DNA of 29,750 bases from a virus: IMG/VR virus record IMGVR_UViG_3300007276_000199, positions 1 to 29,750 of that record. One strand, 5' to 3'. The translations under genes and the position numbers were made by a program. This document shows, piece by piece, positions 1 through 8,528 of the stretch. The notes under the pieces are model-generated. The model did not search any database and was not told the DNA's origin. It saw only the letters and a program-made list of their open reading frames with translations. Each line of letters opens with the position of its first letter. Within the stretch, counting starts at the first letter, position 1.

Positions 1-3000
1 AAAAATTGGAATGACATATTAGGATCAAGCGTTACAACATCACAGCAATTAGTTGATTCGGTATTTTCTGGAAGTCTTTCTGGAATTGATTTGAATATTG
101 ATTATTCAGATTTTAATAACTTTGTATTTTATAGTTCGGCTACAGAACGAGTTAAGAATTTTAAATATAAAATTGGATTGATTGAATATTATGATTCGCA
201 ATTAAATACCTTAGGTTCTATATCAGGCAGTACTGCTATTACTAATATCCAAGAATTTACAAATCTTAAAAATTCATTAATTGGTGGATTTGATGAATTT
301 GAAAAGTATCTTTATTTTGAATCATCATCAACACCATTCACATATGATCTACCATTAGCAGACCCCAATGTTTCATATATAACCGGTAGTTATATTGATC
401 CATGGCCTAAGACAACAACATTCCGGCCGCATACATTGTATAGCAGCACATCAAGTATTGCTCAAGAATGGTATTCAACATTGTTAGACAATGCAGATAT
501 ATATGATAGAGCAAATTATAATTCTTTGATTAACGGCGTTCCGTTGTATTTACGAACTAATCCTGACAATGAAGGTTTAGAAACGTTCATTCATATGTTA
601 GGACAACATTATGATATTATTTATACATACATTCGCAATGTTTCTAAAATATATTCTAGAGATGAACATCCTAAATACGGTGTTCCAAATGAATTACTTT
701 ATTCTGTAGCAAAACAATTTGGATGGTCTTTAACGGATGGAAATCAATATAAAGATCTTTGGGAATATGTTTTAGGTACTAATGAAGCAGGAATTCCGAT
801 TACTGGTTCTAATACGGTAGGTGATGCATCATTGCCAGGCAAGGATATGACATATCATATATGGCGGCGCATTGTTAACAACTTACCAGGACTGTTAAAA
901 TCAAAAGGTACTAAAAGAAGCGTAAAAGCATTGTTATCATGTTACGGAATACCACAGAGCATGATATCAATCAATGAATATGGCGGGCCGAGAATCGAAC
1001 GTCCACCAGTTTATGAAAAATTGAATTTTGATTATGCATTAGATTTAATTCAAAATGCTGCTGGTACAGTAACAGTTGATTATGATCAACCAATTAATTC
1101 AGTAGAACTTCGTTTCCGAACTGATAATGTATTGACTAATCCATCATTGCCAAACACAATGAATTTATTTTCGATAGATTCAAATAATGTTACTTTAGAT
1201 TTTACAAGAGGAACATTAGGCACTATTCAAATTAATCAAACAGCTTCTGCAGATATCGAAATGTTTGATGGAGGTTGGTTGAATGTATTATTAAGAAGTG
1301 GTAGTAATGGTTCATTAGAAGTTGTTGCTAAAAAATCAAAATATGGTAAAATTGTAGCAGCAGTTTCTGCATCTGCAACAGCATCATTTGCTGCTGCAGG
1401 TACGGTAACACTCGGTGGTGGTGGCGGTGGTGGTGCACGTCTTAAAGGACAGCTTCAAGAATTGAGACTTTGGTCATCTAGTTTACAAGATTCGCCATTT
1501 AATAATCATACAAAAGCACCAGCTGCATATGATGGCAACGTTGATGCATATGATGAATTAGTATTCCGGTTGCCACTAACAGAAAAAACCAATCACACCA
1601 CGGCTGTCACAATGTCAGGAGTTGAACCTAACCTGTCAGGAATATCAGCTTCATTTGCAAGTTGGACTAATGCAGAGCCGTATGACTCAATTGAAGAAAC
1701 ATATTATTATGACGGAATATCATTAGCAGCAGGTACATTTGATGACAACAAGATTAGATTAGAAGATAATGAACTTGTCGGAACATTAGATGTTAAATCT
1801 AGAGCAGAAAGAAGCCAATTTGATAAAGCTCCATTAGATTCAAATCGTTTAGGAGTATATTTTTCTCCACAAACAATGATTGATGAGGATATAATTGCAC
1901 AACTTGGATTTACTGAATTAGATTCATATATTGGCGATCCTGGCCAGCAATATGAACGGTCATACCCAGATTTAATTAAAGCTGCACAATCATATTGGAA
2001 GAAATATGAAACTAAGAATGACCTAAATGCATACATCAAAATATTTACATTGTTTGATCTTTCATTCTTTAAGCAGTTAGATCAATTGTTGCCGGCTCGT
2101 GCTGATAAAATAACTGGATTATTGATCCAACCTAATATTCTAGAAAGAAATAAAGATTCATTCTTACCTCGCGTAAACAAACAAAATGCAGGATATAATA
2201 CAGATATCAATGTTCAAGAAACTACGGTTGTAACAGGTAGTTATCCAGTATATTTAGGTGGCATTGAAGGTGCAGTTGCAACAATAACAGCACAAGATGA
2301 TGATCAATGGCAAGCATATCTAACGAAATCATCAGATGAACGATATGCTGGGACAACATATTCGTATCAATATGCAGTATTAAGTGGATCACAGTATATT
2401 ACAGGATCAACACCTACATGGATGTCGCAGGCAGTATTCTTGCCAGTTACTGGCGCAACGTTGTCAGAAACAAGAGAAAGTCTTAGTTATGTTGAATACC
2501 GCAAATCATTGTATAATGAAACTGCAGTTTTAACAACGACGTCATCTGTAGCTGATTCCGGGTCTGATGTAGTGTTTGAAGGCGTTGCACATACAGGTTC
2601 TAATTCTAGCGTTTTTGAGTTTTCAAGTAGTTCTATTGATATAATAGATACGTGGTATCATAATTATGATGCTCCCGAATCGGGAAGCAACGCGTATTTG
2701 TTTGGGGGCACTGATATTATTATATTGAGTTCAAGTAACGTAAGTGGACTAAGTGACGTACGTGCTCCAGGTCCGGCAGGCCTTTTTCAAATTCAGTTAC
2801 CTGCAGATGTAGATGCTGTGAGTTCAGAAACCGTCGATATATATGAATTAATCAACACCGGGTCAGGACATCCTACTGCTAGCGGCGGATCAACACTTTG
2901 GGGCGATTTATATGAAGGATTGAAACGTTGGGAAACGCTACAAGTTGATGAGATCATCGGGTATCCTGAGCCAGCATGGTTACAATTGAGATTACTTCCT

Positions 3001-4329
3001 GCAGGCAGCGAAACAAAAATTGCTTCTGTTACAGCATCTTTATTTATAGGAACTGCTAGCCTCAGCGGGCCAGTTACATTCTCAACCGGATCTATACCAC
3101 ATTGGGTTGGCCAAGCTGCTTTTCCACTCACCGGAACGTATAACTCAACGCCAATTGATATGTTGTTAACGGGGTCATTAACTACCGGTAGTTTATTAGA
3201 GGCTTTAGAAAGACAAGGAAGTTACAGCGGATCAGATGCAGTTGTTGCACGTTGGAAATTCGAATTTGCATCAGACGCACAATTCAATATTGACACATTT
3301 GCTCTAGTAACAATTAATGATTCGTCGGCTTCCCCACCAAACGGGCATATCAATTTTGCAGCAACTGCTAGTTTGAATTATCAGACTACGGCATCAACAT
3401 CTGTTACGTCTTCTGCAGAACTATATCCATATACAGAATGGTATTTGAGTAGTGGTTCTGTATTTGACACTAGACTGTCTGATTTAGAATATGCTACAAC
3501 ATCAGAAGAGGCGGCGGCATTACAAGTCAATTTAATTGCATCTGCATCGGTATTACAATTGAGTTTATCAAGTAGCATATCAGCATCAATAGCTGCTACA
3601 TATAGTTCAAGTTTCAATGAATATACAGGTATTCAGATAGAATGGGAAAAATGGTGTATTACCGGTAGTGAAATTCAAGACCCAATTACGGCCGAAATCT
3701 CAGCCCCGCAGTCAGCTAACGATCATATTATTACTATTGATGGAAATGTAGTGACTGCATATCGTACAGGAAGTCTGTCATGGGAACGGGTTGGTTATGG
3801 GGATGACCCAACTTTAACACCCGGATTAAGTGCATTGTATGGTTTAGAAACTGGAGCAGATGGTGTTATTATCGGGGATTTACAAGCATTTGTAGATGAA
3901 GGTGACATCATAGAATTCGGTATTCAGCCGCAGATTATTACTAATGTATATGAAACAAATGCTCTTGTAGCAAAAGCACGTGTCAAAAATATAAACATAT
4001 TCTTTTCATATACATCTTCATATACATACGGGGACACCCCAATAGGTTATATTGTTGTATCTGGGTCAGACATATTAACACCTGACGTAAATGGAAATCC
4101 GGTGAGAGGCATTGATATTAATGGTCCAGCACAATTTCAAGATTTTATTGGTACTGGAGCAGAAAATTCATTATATAATGGAAGCAAAATGACTTCTAGA
4201 GGATTTAATATTGAAAGTCCAGACACAATAGATGGAGGCCCAGTAGTTGAAACTAGAACAGCAAATCCAAATCAATTGATATATCAATCTCCAGGAGAAA
4301 ATGGTAGTTTTACAATATCAGGACAATAA
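1..4329 (+). CDS. Large tail/baseplate-associated structural protein with LamG-like domain (5' partial)
   Basis: The reading frame is open from base 1, so the gene enters across the left edge. The first in-frame start-like codon (TTG at 91) is not a true start. About 1442 residues are visible. Residues about 1-340 are mixed helical and contain GLLKSKGTKRSVKALLSCYG near residue 297, a motif I associate with baseplate/tail proteins of marine T4-like phages. Residues about 345-520 look like a LamG/concanavalin-type beta-sandwich (ending GQLQELRLW), interrupted by seven consecutive glycines. A helical stretch near residue 676 (NAYIKIFTLFDLSFFKQLDQ) follows. The remaining half is Ser/Thr/Gly-rich and beta-like, with many TGS/SGS turns, as in fibres. 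It is probably a virion protein of the baseplate or fibre base. The family assignment is inferred from composition and domains; no enzymatic motif was seen. Confidence 0.75.
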   Translation, partial: KNWNDILGSSVTTSQQLVDSVFSGSLSGIDLNIDYSDFNNFVFYSSATERVKNFKYKIGLIEYYDSQLNTLGSISGSTAITNIQEFTNLKNSLIGGFDEFEKYLYFESSSTPFTYDLPLADPNVSYITGSYIDPWPKTTTFRPHTLYSSTSSIAQEWYSTLLDNADIYDRANYNSLINGVPLYLRTNPDNEGLETFIHMLGQHYDIIYTYIRNVSKIYSRDEHPKYGVPNELLYSVAKQFGWSLTDGNQYKDLWEYVLGTNEAGIPITGSNTVGDASLPGKDMTYHIWRRIVNNLPGLLKSKGTKRSVKALLSCYGIPQSMISINEYGGPRIERPPVYEKLNFDYALDLIQNAAGTVTVDYDQPINSVELRFRTDNVLTNPSLPNTMNLFSIDSNNVTLDFTRGTLGTIQINQTASADIEMFDGGWLNVLLRSGSNGSLEVVAKKSKYGKIVAAVSASATASFAAAGTVTLGGGGGGGARLKGQLQELRLWSSSLQDSPFNNHTKAPAAYDGNVDAYDELVFRLPLTEKTNHTTAVTMSGVEPNLSGISASFASWTNAEPYDSIEETYYYDGISLAAGTFDDNKIRLEDNELVGTLDVKSRAERSQFDKAPLDSNRLGVYFSPQTMIDEDIIAQLGFTELDSYIGDPGQQYERSYPDLIKAAQSYWKKYETKNDLNAYIKIFTLFDLSFFKQLDQLLPARADKITGLLIQPNILERNKDSFLPRVNKQNAGYNTDINVQETTVVTGSYPVYLGGIEGAVATITAQDDDQWQAYLTKSSDERYAGTTYSYQYAVLSGSQYITGSTPTWMSQAVFLPVTGATLSETRESLSYVEYRKSLYNETAVLTTTSSVADSGSDVVFEGVAHTGSNSSVFEFSSSSIDIIDTWYHNYDAPESGSNAYLFGGTDIIILSSSNVSGLSDVRAPGPAGLFQIQLPADVDAVSSETVDIYELINTGSGHPTASGGSTLWGDLYEGLKRWETLQVDEIIGYPEPAWLQLRLLPAGSETKIASVTASLFIGTASLSGPVTFSTGSIPHWVGQAAFPLTGTYNSTPIDMLLTGSLTTGSLLEALERQGSYSGSDAVVARWKFEFASDAQFNIDTFALVTINDSSASPPNGHINFAATASLNYQTTASTSVTSSAELYPYTEWYLSSGSVFDTRLSDLEYATTSEEAAALQVNLIASASVLQLSLSSSISASIAATYSSSFNEYTGIQIEWEKWCITGSEIQDPITAEISAPQSANDHIITIDGNVVTAYRTGSLSWERVGYGDDPTLTPGLSALYGLETGADGVIIGDLQAFVDEGDIIEFGIQPQIITNVYETNALVAKARVKNINIFFSYTSSYTYGDTPIGYIVVSGSDILTPDVNGNPVRGIDINGPAQFQDFIGTGAENSLYNGSKMTSRGFNIESPDTIDGGPVVETRTANPNQLIYQSPGENGSFTISGQ

Positions 4330-4351
4330 TCGTTGTTTTTTACAATGAAAA

Positions 4352-4359
4352 TATTTATA
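4352..4359 (+). promoter_or_regulatory. TATTTATA motif, putative late promoter element
   Basis: TATTTATA inside AAATATTTATATG, 23 nt before the ATG at 4383. It is one of nine same-strand intergenic copies in the window, and its reverse complement is the T4 late promoter TATAAATA. Function is inferred from recurrence and position. Confidence 0.5.
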
Positions 4360-4382
4360 TGAAATAAAAGGCGAATAAAGCA

Positions 4383-5033
4383 ATGGGATATTTAAATAAT
4401 AGTACAGTAACAGTAGATGCAATTCTTACCAAAAAAGGTAGAGAATTACTTGCAAAAGGTCGTAACAATTTTAATATTACTCAATTTGCGTTAGCAGATG
4501 ATGAAATTGATTATGATTTATGGAATCCAGATCATCCGCTTGGTACAGCATATTACGGCACAATCATTGAAAATATGCCTATAGTAGAAGCTATACCAGA
4601 CGAAACGCAAATGTTGAAATATAAACTTATTACACTTCCAAAGAAAACTACAAAAATACCTGTAGTTAATGTAGGTAATACATCAATTACTTTAAGTGCA
4701 GAGGGCGACATTGCAGTAATTAGTCCAAATACATCTAACTTTACTGGTGGAAATGCTACATTAGGATATACAGCAATTCTTTCAAATTCAGACGTAGCTG
4801 ATCTTAGAGTAGCTCGAGGAGGCGATATTCAAACATCAGTATTACCAACAGCACCTCGTTTTATTGGAGATAATGAAGATGCACAAAGTGTTGCAGTAAC
4901 AGGAAGAACATTTGAATTAATTGCAAAACGACAAGTAACGGAACAAACTGCTACAATAACTATTATAGGTAATGAAACGGGTGGTAGCACAACTATTAAT
5001 TTAACAGTTAAAGCAGCAACCGTTAACACATAA
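4383..5033 (+). CDS. Phage structural protein with C-terminal Ig-like region
   Basis: A 216-residue protein. The N-terminal half (VDAILTKKGRELLAKGRNNF, then ITQFALADDEIDY) is a recognisable conserved block in T4-like marine phage virion gene clusters, where it is usually an unnamed structural protein. Residues about 90-216 are beta-rich with alternating Val/Thr/Ile and resemble an Ig-like or adhesin-type fold, ending in TINLTVKAATVNT. It sits between the large tail protein and another structural gene, 9 nt before the next start, so it is probably co-transcribed and part of the tail or baseplate. A TATTTATA motif lies 23 nt upstream; the ribosome site is weak (AAAGG about 12 nt upstream). No catalytic residues are apparent. 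Confidence 0.7.
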   Translation: MGYLNNSTVTVDAILTKKGRELLAKGRNNFNITQFALADDEIDYDLWNPDHPLGTAYYGTIIENMPIVEAIPDETQMLKYKLITLPKKTTKIPVVNVGNTSITLSAEGDIAVISPNTSNFTGGNATLGYTAILSNSDVADLRVARGGDIQTSVLPTAPRFIGDNEDAQSVAVTGRTFELIAKRQVTEQTATITIIGNETGGSTTINLTVKAATVNT

Positions 5034-5042
5034 GGATTTGAA

Positions 5043-6320
5043 ATGAATATACAACAATTAAAACAATTACCTAAAGTAAGTCAAAGACGTCCAATTGGAG
5101 ATTCTGCATTTGTGTCAGCCCAAGCACCTGTTGCCGCTGTGTCAGCCCCAGCACCAAATAATTCTGCTGCATTACAATCACAAATCAATGCATTAGCTGA
5201 ACAGCGCGCTCAAGAGATTATCAGAGAACAACAACAAACTCAAATCCTTGCAAGAAATGGTCGTACTTTTACTAAATTTGATAGAGCAAATGATGTAATA
5301 GATAACCAAACAGAAGTTGTTACAGCTGGGTTATGGAGTGATGGTTTAGCTTCATTAACAACACATCATACCGGTTCTGCACAAACAACGTCACAACGTA
5401 GATATTATGTTGATGTTTATCAGAAAGATACTTCATTAACTGGTTCAGCAACTCAATATTCAATAGCATATGGTCATGCATTAGGTAGTGGATCTGATTC
5501 GCAAGGACAACTTAATGATTCACCAAGCCGAGCAGTATATTCGCAATATAAACAACTATTATTAGAAACTACAGACACGAGATTCACTGTCAATGGCACA
5601 GACACAGATTCTATTTATGTAATTAACTTTAGTCGTGCTAGAACAAAAGAAAAATTAGATCCGGGCAATTTTGAATTGCCGTTAACAAGTATTTCTTCAA
5701 GAGATACAAATGCAACAGGCTCTGTAGCTACCGGGAGTGATGTTTTTACGCTTATTGATGATTCAGGAAATAGCGGAGCTCCAACAGTTGGAAGCTCCGG
5801 TAGAGTATATAATATTGTATCAGGATCAATTAATGACGGAATATATAATTCAACTTCACCTGTATATTATGGACTCGTTTATCCAGACTACGGTGTAATG
5901 ATATTGAATGCTCAAACATTAGATGCAAACTTAGGATTTACAACTAATACTGGTTCAAGTTCTGAGGGCAATAATCATTTTGGATTGTTCCATTCAATTT
6001 CGGGATCAGGAGTACTTACAAACCCAGCTACTTCAGATCCATATGGATTCTTAGCAAGAAATGCTGAAACTATTACAAGTACACATTATTTTGTAAGAAT
6101 TAAAAATGCTGAATATAACTTTTCAAATAATCCATCATTTACAACAGGTAGTATAGGTGAGTTCCGTCAATCAACATTTATTGGTGACCCAAAAACATAT
6201 ATTACTACAGTAGGATTATATAACAATCAAAGAGAATTATTAGCAGTAGCAAAATTATCTAGACCATTATTGAAATCATTTAAGAATGAAGCACTTGTCA
6301 GAGTAAAACTTGATTTTTAA
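5043..6320 (+). CDS. Phage structural protein, shares C-terminal module with next gene
   Basis: A 425-residue protein. Residues about 43-75 form a Gln/Glu/Ala-rich helix, probably a short coiled coil. The rest is beta-rich with Ser/Thr/Gly turns. The last 70 or so residues (FVRIKNAEYNFSNNPSF, then YITTVGLYNNQRELLAVAKL, ending ALVRVKLDF) match the end of the following gene in order and pattern, so the two proteins share a module, probably a docking or assembly element. The start is supported by AAGGA followed by 6 nt before the ATG. The gene ends just before a strong terminator. It is likely a tail, baseplate or fibre component; the exact position in the virion cannot be told. Confidence 0.7.
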   Translation: MNIQQLKQLPKVSQRRPIGDSAFVSAQAPVAAVSAPAPNNSAALQSQINALAEQRAQEIIREQQQTQILARNGRTFTKFDRANDVIDNQTEVVTAGLWSDGLASLTTHHTGSAQTTSQRRYYVDVYQKDTSLTGSATQYSIAYGHALGSGSDSQGQLNDSPSRAVYSQYKQLLLETTDTRFTVNGTDTDSIYVINFSRARTKEKLDPGNFELPLTSISSRDTNATGSVATGSDVFTLIDDSGNSGAPTVGSSGRVYNIVSGSINDGIYNSTSPVYYGLVYPDYGVMILNAQTLDANLGFTTNTGSSSEGNNHFGLFHSISGSGVLTNPATSDPYGFLARNAETITSTHYFVRIKNAEYNFSNNPSFTTGSIGEFRQSTFIGDPKTYITTVGLYNNQRELLAVAKLSRPLLKSFKNEALVRVKLDF

Positions 6321-6342
6321 TTTAACACATAACTGAATTGAG

Positions 6343-6378
6343 GCCCTTTATATTTATAATAAATGTAAAGGGCTTTTT
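6343..6378 (+). terminator. Rho-independent terminator
   Basis: GCCCTTTA (6343-6350) pairs with TAAAGGGC (6366-6373). The stem continues inward through a T-G wobble and ATTTA/TAAAT to a 3-nt loop (TAA), giving about 14 pairs, and is followed by five T residues (6374-6378). It lies 22 nt after the stop at 6320. Its upper stem contains a TATTTATA motif. Confidence 0.9.
6351..6358 (+). promoter_or_regulatory. TATTTATA motif inside terminator stem
   Basis: An exact TATTTATA, 28 nt before the ATG at 6387. It forms the upper left arm of the terminator hairpin, so this copy could be a stem sequence by coincidence or a terminator-promoter overlap that separates two transcription units. Confidence 0.35.
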
Positions 6379-6386
6379 ACTAAATA

Positions 6387-7955
6387 ATGGCGACAAGAAA
6401 ATTAAATACTAAAGGCCGTAGAGAAGATAAATATAAAGGAAATTATCCTTCTGTATTTAAAAAGGTTGAACAATCTGATTTTAAGAAACAACGGTTTGTT
6501 ACAAATAAACTTTTTACTTTTTTATCTGGAAGCTCTACTGGTAGTGCGTTGCCATTAGAAGCAAGATACACTGATCGGAATTTTCTTCCTGCTTTAGGAT
6601 CTGAGTTAACATTTAATGATGCTGCAAATATTGATGGTTCATTACAAAGTGTTACATATTTTTCTATAGATCATTTGTATTATCGCAAAAAAGATCAACC
6701 CAGTAAAACTTTTGGTCCTACTGATTTAACACGTACGAAAAAACATTTATATGAATCTGCGTCAGTATTCGTAATACCACAACTTAAAATTGGTGAAGGT
6801 ATCAAGCCGGCATCATTTCAATTCACTGGGTCAGGATTAAATTTATCAGCTGATCGATATAGCAATATAATTGATGATGGGTTTGATTCGTCTTCGATTG
6901 TTTCAGATGTAAAATTTTATGAAGGATTCAATGAATATTTTGATACTTCAAGAATTAAATATGAATTAGCTCAAGGTGTTACGTATCTTGCAGGAATTCC
7001 TACTACAGATGGTGATACTGCAGCTATCGGCCGCCGTGCACATTTTGAAGGCGCTGGACATATTCAGAGTGCATTACCTGGATATTATGATAGACAACAT
7101 GATTATGCAATATCATTTTTTGTGTCAGGTTCTAATACTGGCAGTAACAATCAAATTGTTATTGCAAAACAATCTGGTTCGGTTGATAGATACCCATTCA
7201 GTATACAATTAAGTGGTAGTAATGAAATAGAGTTTAAAGTATCTTCTGATTCTTCTCTTAATACTACGTTGTCAGCAACTAGCAGTGTAGACGAATGGAC
7301 TCACATAGTTTGTCAAAAATCAGGAAGTGAATTACAAATTTGGATGAATGCTGGATTACATGTTTCGTCATCTCATGATTTCTTGTTATATGGCGTTAAT
7401 ACATTATATACAGCATCAGGACGAATCAATAATGATTATCCGGTAAACATTGGTGGTCTTAGCCCCAATACCTCAAATCTTACAGGTGATCTAGATGAAA
7501 TAAGAATCTTTAATAAGTCACTAACTGAGTCGGAGATAAGTGCGTTATCGGGCCGTACGGAGAACGGGACATTTTTGCAAACAAATCATGTAGGAAATGT
7601 ATTTAGTAAACATGGAACAATTGTTATTTCTAGTCCACATTATAAATACGATGATTTAACTGCGGCTCCATTTACATCAAGTTATCGAAGTACGGTAACA
7701 ACAACAGAATATTCTACATTGGTAAGAATAAGTAAAGATGATTTTAATTTAACACTCAATCCATCAACTCTGCAAGATAATGGCGTTGATTATGACACAT
7801 ATGTTTCAAGCAGCGATTTTGCACCATACATAACAACAATTGGATTGTATAATGAATCAGGACAACTTCTAGTTACAGGCAAATTAGCTTCGCCAGTACG
7901 TAAACGGGATGATATTGATATGAATATTTTATTGAGGTTTGATACTGACGTATGA
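6387..7955 (+). CDS. Phage structural protein with LamG-like (concanavalin-type) domain
   Basis: A 522-residue protein with a basic N-terminus (MATRKLNTKGRREDKYKGNY). Residues about 212-390 form a LamG/pentraxin-like beta-sandwich: the AHFEGAGHIQ entry strand, DEWTHIVCQKSGSELQIWMN, and GDLDEIRIFNKSLTESEIS are the characteristic strand pattern of this fold, which in phages often binds glycans or host surface material. The C-terminus (STLVRISKDDFNL, YITTIGLYNESGQLLVTGKL, ILLRFDTDV) repeats the terminal module of the preceding gene. It probably displays the lectin-like domain on the tail or baseplate. The stop overlaps the next start by 4 bp (ATGA), implying translational coupling. There is no convincing Shine-Dalgarno sequence. 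Confidence 0.75.
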   Translation: MATRKLNTKGRREDKYKGNYPSVFKKVEQSDFKKQRFVTNKLFTFLSGSSTGSALPLEARYTDRNFLPALGSELTFNDAANIDGSLQSVTYFSIDHLYYRKKDQPSKTFGPTDLTRTKKHLYESASVFVIPQLKIGEGIKPASFQFTGSGLNLSADRYSNIIDDGFDSSSIVSDVKFYEGFNEYFDTSRIKYELAQGVTYLAGIPTTDGDTAAIGRRAHFEGAGHIQSALPGYYDRQHDYAISFFVSGSNTGSNNQIVIAKQSGSVDRYPFSIQLSGSNEIEFKVSSDSSLNTTLSATSSVDEWTHIVCQKSGSELQIWMNAGLHVSSSHDFLLYGVNTLYTASGRINNDYPVNIGGLSPNTSNLTGDLDEIRIFNKSLTESEISALSGRTENGTFLQTNHVGNVFSKHGTIVISSPHYKYDDLTAAPFTSSYRSTVTTTEYSTLVRISKDDFNLTLNPSTLQDNGVDYDTYVSSSDFAPYITTIGLYNESGQLLVTGKLASPVRKRDDIDMNILLRFDTDV

Positions 7956-8500
7956 TACGACTTAAAACAATATTAGAACAATCCTCGCGCGAAGAACAAG
8001 TTGATTCTTTGTTAGACAAAATTAAAAACAAACAGTTTGAAAGAATTGGCGCTGGCGATAATGGCATTGTATATGCAATTCAAGGAACTGATTATGTGTT
8101 TAAAATTACGAGAGAGCGTGATGAATTCGAAGTTGCATCAGTAATCGTAGGCCGAGAATCTGAATTTACATGTTTCGTTCCGGTAGTGTATGTAAATGAT
8201 TCTGAAAAAATGTATATCATGCGCAATGCAGATCCATTGCCTTTGCAATATAAAACTGCTATTGATAATTTTTATGCCCGATATACTAAATTTGCATTAG
8301 ATATGCAAGGCGAAGTTAGCATATTTGATTATTTAGATGCAGAAGGCTCTCGAGAAACAGAAAAACCGTTAGTTGATTTCTTGAGACGATTACAACAACA
8401 AGTAGAACGAACCGGTATTGCAGAATTTGATTTAGATTTAGACTTTAAATCAGATAATGTAATGATGTATCAATCAAAAATGGTATTAATTGATTGGTAA
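7952..8500 (+). CDS. Truncated protein-kinase-like protein with capsid-targeting-like N-terminus
   Basis: A 182-residue protein. Kinase-fold landmarks are visible in the right order: a glycine loop GAGDNG (33-38, GxGxxG), a VAIK-type lysine (K51 in VFKIT), a catalytic loop D164-F-K166-S-D-N169 that matches D-x-K-x-x-N, and LID at 179-181 in the place of DFG. The protein then stops at W182, so the activation segment and C-terminal helices of a normal kinase are absent, and the HRD histidine is replaced by Asp. The first residues (MIRLKTILEQ) end in I-L-E, like gp21-cleaved propeptides. It overlaps the fibre gene upstream by 4 bp. It may be a minimal kinase, a small-molecule phosphotransferase or a pseudokinase; the fold call is inferred from motifs only. 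Confidence 0.6.
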   Translation: MIRLKTILEQSSREEQVDSLLDKIKNKQFERIGAGDNGIVYAIQGTDYVFKITRERDEFEVASVIVGRESEFTCFVPVVYVNDSEKMYIMRNADPLPLQYKTAIDNFYARYTKFALDMQGEVSIFDYLDAEGSRETEKPLVDFLRRLQQQVERTGIAEFDLDLDFKSDNVMMYQSKMVLIDW

Positions 8501-8501
8501 A

Positions 8502-8509
8502 TATTTATA
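8502..8509 (+). promoter_or_regulatory. TATTTATA motif, putative late promoter element
   Basis: TATTTATA in TAAATATTTATATATA directly after the kinase-like gene's stop, 19 nt before the ATG at 8529. An ATG at 8517 would leave only 7 nt, unlike the other copies, which favours the 8529 start. Confidence 0.45.
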
Positions 8510-8528
8510 TATATAAATGGACATTAAT

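Noticed and set aside
91-93. TTG as start of the first gene
   Set aside because: The frame stays open to base 1, so the gene is cut by the window edge and the real start lies outside.
4323-4341. ACAA...TTGT hairpin followed by T-run after the first gene
   Set aside because: The stem has only four weak pairs; too unstable to call a terminator.
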